This document shows, one piece after another, positions 6,948-12,220 of a DNA stretch of 12,220 nt; positions within the stretch are counted from its first letter, which is position 1, and each line of letters opens with the position of its first letter. Under the pieces are notes generated by a model. That model was not told the origin of the DNA. It saw nothing but the letters and a program-made list of their open reading frames with translations, and did not search any database. The position numbers and the translations under genes were made by a program. Origin of the DNA: JAFGTX01 sp942492225 (GTDB lineage Bacteria > Bacillota > Clostridia > Peptostreptococcales > Acidaminobacteraceae); NCBI GenBank assembly GCA_942492225.1, contig CALODS010000019.1, positions 1 to 12,220 on the forward strand. The letters are read 5' to 3'.

Positions 6948-7502
6948 TTACTTATTTAAAAATAGAATCATAATATATTCATCTGCATAAGTGCCATCAC
7001 TATATTTCATCGCATGTTTCTTTGTTCCATAGATTTCAAAACCAAATTTCTTATATACTGGAATTGCTCGACTATTTTCAGTAACGACCTCTAACTCCAG
7101 TTGTTCAAGACCCTTCTCTTTACACCAATTTATACATTCTATCATCATCTTAGTACCAATACTCTTTTTCCAGTAATCCTTACATATTGCAATTCCCATT
7201 GATGCTCTATGAAGATATCTTTTGTTATTTGATATCAATCCAACTGCACAATTACCTACAATTTTCCCATCAATTTCCGCCACTAAAAAAAGACGATTCT
7301 CGTCACTTAAACTACTCTTTATAAATTCTCGTTCTTGTTCTAACGTAAAATTAAACTCTCCTGCTCCACGTGCCAAAAATTTAGTTTCACTATCAACTTT
7401 TTTCATCTGATCAATCAATCCTTGTTCATCTCCTAATTGAGGTGTTCTTAAAATAAGTTTTGAATTATCTTTTAATATGTATTCTTGACTAAATAACTTC
7501 AT
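6948..7502 (-). CDS. GNAT family N-acetyltransferase (cassette 12)
   Basis: A 184-residue GNAT-fold acetyltransferase, longer than the one in cassette 7 and closer to the RimJ/RimL or YnaD type. It begins with a beta hairpin (LKDNSKLILRTPQLGDEQGL) typical of that group. Strand 4 and the CoA loop read SMGIAICKDYWKKSIGTKMM, where the usual W-x-K-G-I-G is W-K-K-S-I-G, with Ser114 in place of the first Gly. The late motif TENSRAIPVYKKFGFEIYG (about 141-159) is complete, and a YADEYIMIL strand closes the fold. The acceptor is unknown. AGGAGAG lies before the ATG at 7500-7502. The 72 bases between start and attC site 13 hold no clear promoter. Confidence 0.92.
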   Translation of the reverse strand: MKLFSQEYILKDNSKLILRTPQLGDEQGLIDQMKKVDSETKFLARGAGEFNFTLEQEREFIKSSLSDENRLFLVAEIDGKIVGNCAVGLISNNKRYLHRASMGIAICKDYWKKSIGTKMMIECINWCKEKGLEQLELEVVTENSRAIPVYKKFGFEIYGTKKHAMKYSDGTYADEYIMILFLNK

Positions 7503-7574
7503 CTTTCTCTCCTATCTATCACAAATTAATTATCAACCAATTCTAATACTGCGCACAAATGAGCTGATTATTTC

Positions 7575-7703
7575 CGCTAACGTTTCCGTGATTCGCGACG
7601 TTCCTTGTTCGTCTTCCATTTTTTTGTAAATGCAAACACCTATCACTAACAGAACTCAACACCTAATTATAAGAATGGAATGTCGCTAATCATCGTGTTA
7701 GAC
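7575..7703 (-). repeat. attC site 13 (cassette 13)
   Basis: Outer boxes are CGCTAAC (7575-7581) and GTTAGAC (7697-7703). Short CGCGACGTTCC class with intact arms. Cassette 13 (7581-8318) ends in TTAGACGTA and TACGTCTAA, nine complementary bases. Confidence 0.9.
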
Positions 7704-7728
7704 GTAGTTTATAAATCTTGTCTATAAT

Positions 7729-8265
7729 TTATACTTCATTATAAAGCGACACTTTTTCATTTTCTTTCTCTGGATATCTTGAAAATTCAATACCTTCTAT
7801 TGAAAAGCCCATTTTCATATAAAACTGAATTGCCCCGTAATTCTCATTTTGTACCTCAAGAGACAATACTCTATATTTGCCTTTAGCAATTTCTATAGAT
7901 TTATTTATTAATTCCCTGCCTGTTCCTGTCCCTTTCAAAGAATCAGAAACCCATAATATAATCAATGCATAAACTCTTATTCCATGACATTTCACTCATC
8001 AATATATAGCCAATTAACTCATTAGATTTATAAGCACCGTATGATAACCCCTGAGAGATTATTTCACTATAATAATTAAATGTTTTTTCATCAATGGCCA
8101 CTCTTTTATGAACTCGTTTTCTAAATCAAGTTCAGTAATTGGAGATTGTAATCGCCTTCGTTTCTGCAATTGTCGACTTTATATATCTTTATTCGTCTTG
8201 TATCCGTATAATCCGAGTCCCTTTATATCATCAACCATTAAGTTATCGAGCTTTCTAATTTCCAT
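7729..8265 (-). pseudogene. GNAT acetyltransferase pseudogene, several frameshifts (cassette 13)
   Basis: Remains of a GNAT gene of about 180 codons. It starts at ATG 8263-8265 with GGAG upstream (MEIRKLDNLMVDDIKGLGL) and is then broken at least four times. Early, near 8190, an extra base turns IYKV into a stop. Two further shifts follow before FIKEWP: one near 8150, and one near 8097 where a base is lost. After IDEKTFNYYSEIISQGLSYG, GYILMSEMSWNKSLCIDYIM is followed by an extra G near 7953. The last part is intact: VSDSLKGTGTGREL holds the CoA loop (KGTGTG), and AIQFYMKMGFSIEGIEF closes the domain. The open frame 7729-7995 is thus only the C-terminal third with false first residues. Pieced together, it resembles GNATs of the streptothricin-acetyltransferase-like kind, but the substrate is unknown. 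With this many lesions, real decay is more likely than sequencing error. Confidence 0.85.
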
Positions 8266-8312
8266 TCGCATCACTCCAATTTAATTCGTAGCCATACTGA
8301 TTTATTAATTAC

Positions 8313-8442
8313 GTCTAACGTTCCCGCAGTTCGCGATCGTTCCCTGTTAATCTTTTAAACTCTATAACTTAAACACTCACTATAAATCCTCGTGCAATAC
8401 TCCATTTCCACCATGGGAATGTCGTTAACTGGCGTGTTAGGC
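8313..8442 (-). repeat. attC site 14 (cassette 14)
   Basis: Outer boxes are GTCTAAC (8313-8319) and GTTAGGC (8436-8442). Inner arms are GCAGTTCGCGA and TCGTTAACTGG, with inner stem TTCCC/GGGAA. The right arm has TCGTTAAC rather than TCGCTAAC, which turns one G-C pair into a G-T wobble. Cassette 14 is 8319-9292. Confidence 0.88.
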
Positions 8443-8457
8443 GCAGTAAATCTTGTG

Positions 8458-9239
8458 TTATGAACTTCTGTACCTTTTAACCGACTCTCTTAGTGCTTCT
8501 ACTGTCTTAGTCTCAAATACTATTGTTGATTTTGAAGTTTTTGCTAACGTTATGAACTTTTCTATATCAATTTCACCATCAAATAATGTTAAGTGATTTG
8601 TTTGACCAACAGCATCATGTACATGATAATGTTCAATTGATTCAATGTTTTCCTCTAGAAATGTTCTGTCTCTTAATCCCCACTCGAGTGATCGTGGCCA
8701 ATATCCCAAGTAAGTTTAAAATTATCGCTTTTCAACATCGTCCTGATACCTTCTTGTACATACCCGATATCACCTATACCTGTATTTTCTACGAATATAC
8801 TCTGATCATTATCATTAATATGCTCTGATATAATACTCATAAATTCGCTAATATTATGCAGATATTCAGACTTATATTTATCGTATATATAAACCTTCTT
8901 GTTAGGTAAAGTTACATATATACCTTGTGACATATGCATATTTAATATTCTAGAACTTACTTGCTTCATTAATTTCAGAACATTTATTACCTCGTTTACA
9001 TACACATTTCTGATGTTTCTATTTAGATGACCAATGTCAATGTCCTCAGCTAAATGGAAAGTGAAGAAAATACCATATCTCTTCTGCAAATCATTAAGTT
9101 CATTCACATCTAACTTATCTAGCTGATACTGAGGGAAGTTCATATTGATTTCTAAAAAATCCAAACCAAGTTCATCACATAACATTACATTATCCTCTAA
9201 TGTATCTAACTCAATTAAAGTCGGCATACCTATCTTCAT
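8458..9239 (-). pseudogene. Sugar phosphate isomerase/epimerase, TIM barrel, one frameshift (cassette 14)
   Basis: Two frames make one protein of about 260 residues of the xylose-isomerase-like TIM-barrel superfamily (sugar phosphate isomerase/epimerase, AP endonuclease 2 relatives). The first part runs from ATG 9237-9239 (MKIGMPTLIELDTLEDN) to a stop at 8673. It includes FHLAED (His62), MHMSQG (His102), VENTG (Glu151) and LTWDIGHDH (Asp179, His182), which are likely metal ligands or active-site positions. The second part carries HYHVHDAVGQTNH, LFDGEIDIEKF and IVFETKTVEALRES to the stop at 8458. Restoring one G in the GGGG run (8678-8681) joins them as DHSSGGLRDRTFL. GGAGG at 9247-9251 is 7 bases before the chosen ATG, and too close to the upstream GTG at 9245. 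The lesion could be a recent mutation or a homopolymer sequencing error. Confidence 0.85.
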
Positions 9240-9246
9240 TTTCACA

Positions 9247-9251
9247 CCTCC
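9247..9251 (-). promoter_or_regulatory. Ribosome binding site deciding the cassette 14 start
   Basis: GGAGG on the minus strand, 7 bases before the ATG at 9237-9239 and only one base from the in-frame GTG at 9243-9245. The ATG is therefore the functional start. Confidence 0.75.
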
Positions 9252-9286
9252 ATTACTTCTATAAATACTACTAAAAGATTTATTTC

Positions 9287-9412
9287 GCCTAACGTTCCCG
9301 TGATTCGCGACGTTCCTGTTAATCTTCTAATCTTTATAAATCAAACACCTAACTAAATCCTCCCGCAACACCCTATCATATGAATGGAATGTTGCTAATC
9401 ATCGTGTTATGT
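9287..9412 (-). repeat. attC site 15 (cassette 15)
   Basis: Outer boxes are GCCTAAC (9287-9293) and GTTATGT (9406-9412). Short CGCGACGTTCC class; right arm TTGCTAATCA. Its middle is nearly identical to those of sites 17 and 19, which also belong to type A cassettes. Cassette 15 (9293-9692) ends in TTATGTGAA and TTCACATAA. Confidence 0.9.
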
Positions 9413-9504
9413 GAAGTTCTAACAGCTAAACTTGAGGAATATAAATAGAAGTTTTCCTGTCCTCATGCTCGACGAGTCATAAATTTGCTCGAAATATTAT
9501 ATCC

Positions 9505-9688
9505 TCACTTAATATCTAAAACCCGTTTATAATTGCCGCATATCTGTACTAAAAACGAACCGAAAAAAAGCGTTCCTATAATAAAACTATCAACTACGTT
9601 AGCAACTTAAATCTCAATCCATATAATAACCAAACTGGACTAATTCCTTAACTTTTTCGGGCAAATTTTGTTATCAAAGGAATTTCAC
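9505..9688 (-). pseudogene. Remnant of a small protein gene in type A cassette 15
   Basis: No intact gene lies between 9413 and 9686, but a decayed one can be read by comparison with 10316-10500. Both start near a GTG inside the cassette end (GTGAAATTCCTTTG). Both then read NLPEKVKEL in frame and, after small shifts, ANVVDSFIIG, a short hydrophobic stretch and VLDIK or VLDVK before a TGA at the same place. In this copy the last third is clean (ANVVDSFIIGTLFFGSF, then LVQICGNYKRVLDIK) but the first part has two early stops and a missing base. No ribosome site is visible, so the shared fragment may be the end of a once larger gene. The family is not recognised. Confidence 0.5.
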
Positions 9689-9814
9689 ATAACGTTTCCG
9701 TGGTTCGCGATCGTTCCTTGTTCATCATTCAATTTCTATTAATCAAACACTTATAAAAATCACTCAACTATACTCCATCACAAGAATGGAATGTCGCTAA
9801 CCATCGTGTTAGCT
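9687..9814 (-). repeat. attC site 16 (cassette 16)
   Basis: Outer boxes are ACATAAC (9687-9693) and GTTAGCT (9808-9814). The arm pair is TGGTT/AACCA, as in the other type B sites 3 and 8. The left box comes from cassette 15. Confidence 0.9.
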
Positions 9815-10106
9815 GAAGTTAGATTGATTGTCTTGAAACTTTCTCTCAGTCGTTACAAATATTGAATATCCTCACCAAACTAACAATTTATAAATGAATA
9901 TAAAATCAAATCCTCACAATTCATCATGCAAAACCAAGAACAACCTGAACCAATATCCATCAACACTACCACAACGATATATAATACGAAATAATCACAA
10001 TCATATTAATCGCCACACAAAATCAATGTGAAATATTCTATAAATCAAATACATAAACAAAAGTATTCATTTATACTAACCAATCCCTCAAGATAATTTC
10101 AGCTAA
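9693..10106 (-). repeat. Gene-less cassette 16, type B, copy 3 of 3 (414 bp)
   Basis: Third and most diverged copy of the 414-bp cassette at 1256-1669 and 4368-4781, with many substitutions and short indels that happen to balance in length. The mini-frame of the other copies is shortened to about ten codons and its GGAG site has changed to GGTTAG, so any coding role is lost here. Nothing else is seen in the stretch 9815-10100. Confidence 0.78.
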
Positions 10107-10226
10107 CGGTTCCGTGATTCGCGACGTTCCTGTAAATCTTCTAATCTTTATAAATCAAACACCTTACTAAATCCTCCCGCAACACCCTATCATAAGAATG
10201 GAATGTTGCTAATCATCGTGTTATGT
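10101..10226 (-). repeat. attC site 17 (cassette 17)
   Basis: Outer boxes are AGCTAAC (10101-10107) and GTTATGT (10220-10226). The spacer next to the left box is GGTTCCG instead of GTTTCCG or GTTCCCG. Arms are TGATTCGCGA and TTGCTAATCA. Cassette 17 (10107-10504) ends in TTATGTGAA and TTCACATAA, the same as cassette 15. Confidence 0.88.
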
Positions 10227-10315
10227 GAAGTTCTAACAGCTAAAGATGAGGAATATAAAGAAGTCTTTCTTGTCCTCATACTAGACGAGTCAAATTTGCC
10301 TGAAATATTATATTC

Positions 10316-10500
10316 TCACTTGACATCTAAAACCTCTTTATTTTTACCGTATATCTGCAATAATAACGAACCGGAAAAAGCATTCCTATAATAAAACTAT
10401 CAACTACGTTAGCATCATTAAATCTCAATGCATATAATAATCCAAATCGGATTAATTCCTTAACTTTTTCGGGCAAATTTCGTCAGCAAAGGAATTTCAC
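10316..10500 (-). pseudogene. Remnant of a small protein gene in type A cassette 17
   Basis: Second copy of the decayed gene seen at 9505-9688. From GTG (10498-10500) it reads MKFLC, a stop, then NLPEKVKELIRFGLLYALRF followed by NDANVVDSFIIGMLF in one open stretch. After one shift SGSLLLQIYGKNKEVLDVK leads to the same TGA (10316-10318). The two copies together suggest a product of about 60 residues with a hydrophobic centre, either a small membrane protein or the tail of a larger one. The copies carry different lesions, so each decayed separately. A plus-strand frame across this region (10203-10391) is stopped in cassette 15 and is not a gene. Confidence 0.5.
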
Positions 10501-10627
10501 ATAACGTTTCCGTGATTCGCGATCGTTCCTTGTTAATTTTCTAATCTCTATAAATCAAAACATCTATGTAAATCCTCACACAACACCTTATCATAAGAAT
10601 GGAATGTCGCTAATCAGCGTGTTATGC
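10499..10627 (-). repeat. attC site 18 (cassette 18)
   Basis: Outer boxes are ACATAAC (10499-10505) and GTTATGC (10621-10627). Arms TGATTCGCGA and TCGCTAATCA, right spacer GCG as in site 11. Cassette 18 (10505-12033) ends in TTATGCGTA and TACGCATAA, nine complementary bases. Confidence 0.9.
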
Positions 10628-10643
10628 GTAGTTATTTCAGGTT

Positions 10644-12005
10644 TTACAAATAATCTGGTTCACCTTCAATGTCAAAAAAATCATTAGGATCAGTAATCAA
10701 TTTATCATTTAAAATTTCATTTCGGCTTTCAATCGGAAGCTCATTCAAAAGTATATCGTAATTAAGGTTTTCGAGTATTCTATTTATTGTTCTAAGAAAT
10801 ATTTGGTGTATTGATTTGGCAAACTCAAATATTTCAATAAAATATATATCACCAAATATGATAAAATGATTTTCATCCACTATTTTATGTGATGATAAAG
10901 AATTATACAATTCCTCATCAATCTCCATAATATTTCGCTCTGAACCATCCAAATCTCGAAATCCACTCATACTAGTAAGTTTTCTATGTACAACAATGTC
11001 TCTAATTGGATACATTGCTCTAACTGATGCCTGTAATTCATCATCACTTAAAACATCAGCTAAAATTTGAATCAACCATTCTCAACGATTTGATAAATGC
11101 ACTGTCTTTATTACCATTCATTTCGTTATCGTTCTTTTTCAAAACTATTTTCATTCTATTTAATTTCAAATCATATAACTCAGATATTATCCAAGCAAGA
11201 TTATCAAAAGTTCCAGTAATCAAAATAATCATATAATTAAAATAGTAATGCATATATACAGAGGTATCGTTATTAGATGTTTTTAAACACTCAATGCAAA
11301 ACTTGTCATATGTTCTTACATAATATTCTAGTCTAGTAGATAAACTTGATGACATTTCAAATATTTTTACTTCACCATTAACCATGTTAGATTTTACGGC
11401 AATTGACCATAATTTTTGATATGTATAAAACATTTCTTAAATCTATATATATAACATTGTAACTCATCAACAATATATCTTGGTCTAAGATAGAACAAGC
11501 CCTGACTTATCATATATAATCTAACAATTTCAATAACATCACTTAATTTGCGTAAATAGTCAATATTAGAATTTTTATTATAATCATCATTTGATACAAC
11601 CAACAGCATTGCATTAATATCCTCTACAGTAACAGTGTCAATTAATTTTAAATTGCTATCATTCAATTTCTCAAAATATTTTTTTTCCTGATTACCACGT
11701 AACATCTGCAATAGTCGTGAATGTGTTTTATTATAATTTTCATAAATCAAATAATTATCTACGACCTTTATTGTATATATTCCTGAATTGTAATTCTCTT
11801 TAATTATTTTTTCAATTTCCACTGAACTTGGTGGAGTAAATTGAACACAGATTTCATCGTAAGCATTTAATCTATCAATTTTAATTAACATTTCATCCAT
11901 GGAACGTATCTGTTCCTCTAGAGAATCTGAATGTAAAATAAGACTCATTTTGCTTTGATTTATTGCATATCTCTGTACATCAAAAATATTTACTCGATCT
12001 TCCAT
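10644..12005 (-). pseudogene. Large unknown protein with HEPN-like R-x4-H motif, split in three frames (cassette 18)
   Basis: Three overlapping frames read as one gene of about 450 codons. Part 1 (ATG 12003-12005 to stop 11394) begins MEDRVNIFDVQRYAINQSKM; GGGGGT lies 5 bases upstream. Part 2 (to stop 11056) joins it if one A is restored to the AAA run near 11434, giving RFKKMFYTYQKLWS. Part 3 (from 11075 to stop 10644) joins if one base is removed near 11077. Neither inner part has a good ribosome site, which argues against three separate genes. Helix-rich segments ending in ITGTFDNLAWIISELYDL (part 2) and YPIRDIVVHRKL (part 3, codons near 10986-11003) resemble HEPN domains of the Cthe_2314 type, whose R-x4-6-H motif is the RNase centre. 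HEPN identity is inference; a defence or toxin role would follow only if it holds. It fills the largest cassette in the window (1.5 kb). Confidence 0.6.
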
Positions 12006-12027
12006 ACATACCCCCTGAAATAATTAC

Positions 12028-12150
12028 GCATAACGTTCCCGTGATTCGCGACGTTCCTGTTAATCTTCTAATCTTTATAAATCAAACACCTAACTAAATC
12101 CTCCCGCAACACCCTATCATATGAATGGAATGTTACAATCATCGTTATGT
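12028..12150 (-). repeat. Degenerate attC site 19 (cassette 19, truncated)
   Basis: The left half is normal: GCATAAC (12028-12034), GTTCCCG spacer, TGATTCGCGACGTTCC. The right half is damaged. Where site 15 reads GAATGTTGCTAATCATCGTGTTATGT, this one reads GAATGTTACAATCATCGTTATGT: the inner arm is broken and the GT before the outer box is lost. At 123 bp it is the shortest site. It may no longer recombine, which would fix cassette 18 in place. Confidence 0.8.
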
Positions 12151-12193
12151 GGAAGTCTTTAACAGCTAAACTTGAGGAATATAAATAGAAGTT
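12151..12193 (-). repeat. Truncated type A cassette at the right edge
   Basis: After site 19 the sequence follows the gene-distal part of cassette 15 (AACAGCTAAACTTGAGGAAT, then ATAAATAGAAGTT) for about 42 bases and then departs sharply at about 12193. The remaining 27 bases to 12220 match nothing else in the window. This is either an internal deletion in a third type A cassette or the boundary of the array. Confidence 0.7.
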
Positions 12194-12220
12194 AGTAACA
12201 TGTGTAACTGAACGAAGGCA

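Noticed and set aside
7222..7410. Plus-strand frame of 62 codons
   Set aside because: Antisense shadow of the cassette 12 GNAT gene.
8586..8828. Plus-strand frame of 80 codons
   Set aside because: Antisense shadow of the TIM-barrel gene, which has clear family motifs on the other strand.
9561..9660. Possible long hairpin (CCGAAAAA with TTTTTCGG) in type A cassettes as an RNA or terminator
   Set aside because: The halves lie about 90 bases apart, and the change in cassette 17 (CCGGAAAAAG) is not compensated on the other side.
10203..10391. Plus-strand frame of 62 codons in cassette 17
   Set aside because: Begins in the attC right arm; the sister cassette 15 has an early in-frame stop after about 19 codons. 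It lies opposite a decayed minus-strand gene.
11027..11236. Plus-strand frame of 69 codons
   Set aside because: Antisense shadow of the cassette 18 gene with no ribosome site.
11056..11433. Middle fragment of cassette 18 as a separate gene
   Set aside because: Its ATG lies inside the upstream frame without a ribosome site, and one restored base joins both frames smoothly.
262..12150. CRISPR array
   Set aside because: Repeats are 123-130 bp palindromes separated by whole genes of unequal length, not short repeats with short equal spacers.
262..12150. Dispersed palindromic elements of REP, BOX or MITE type between genes
   Set aside because: Such elements would not show one orientation throughout, one gene per interval with fixed stop-to-repeat order, or complementary cassette ends shared between neighbouring sites. 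No target-site duplications are seen.

Overview
The window is a tandem array of integron-type gene cassettes. Nineteen copies of a 123-130 bp imperfect palindrome recur every 0.4-1.5 kb, all in one orientation. Each has the attC layout: an outer 7-base box of the form RYYYAAC on the left and GTTRRRY on the right, an unpaired 7-base versus 4-base spacer, an inner arm (TGATTCGCGA against TCGCTAATCA), a short inner stem (TTCC/GGAA) and a variable middle of about 65-75 bases. Eighteen complete cassettes lie between the first and last site, with part of one more at each edge. Every intact gene is on the minus strand. Each stops just inside its own attC site (left on the + strand) and starts 20-90 bases from the preceding one, as in an integron read from right to left. 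An integrase gene and attI, if present, would be expected to the right of the window; no integrase lies inside it.

The DNA is AT-rich and nearly every gene has a strong AGGAG/GGAGG ribosome binding site at normal spacing. The protein families (Nudix, GNAT, flavodoxin-like reductase, sugar isomerase) fit a low-GC Gram-positive host, probably Bacillota. That host call is inference. If correct it is notable, because large integron arrays are best known from Vibrio and other Proteobacteria.

Layout, left to right. Cassette 0 is a partial membrane protein gene. Cassette 1 encodes a small conserved protein often labelled N-acetylglutamate synthase. Cassette 2 encodes a three-helix membrane protein. 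Cassette 3 has no gene (repeat type B). Cassette 4 encodes a two-helix membrane protein with a soluble C-terminal part. Cassette 5 encodes a Nudix hydrolase, 6 a small unknown protein and 7 a GNAT acetyltransferase. Cassette 8 is type B again. Cassette 9 encodes a second Nudix hydrolase, 10 a flavodoxin-fold reductase with a four-cysteine motif, 11 an unknown protein and 12 a second GNAT. Cassette 13 is a GNAT pseudogene with several frameshifts. Cassette 14 is a TIM-barrel sugar isomerase/epimerase broken by one frameshift. Cassettes 15, 16 and 17 have no intact gene and follow an A-B-A pattern. Cassette 18 is a large gene in three frames with an R-x4-H HEPN-like motif. After a degenerate last site, 42 bases of a further type A cassette end abruptly near 12193.

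The genes do not form a pathway. They look like a stock of independent single-gene modules of modifying and housecleaning enzymes, small membrane proteins and unknowns. The best evidence that the modules were mobile is that the two ends of each cassette match each other, so each would rebuild a perfect attC on circularisation, although the two outer boxes of many integrated sites differ. Paired base changes in the stems also show that the folded shape has been under selection.
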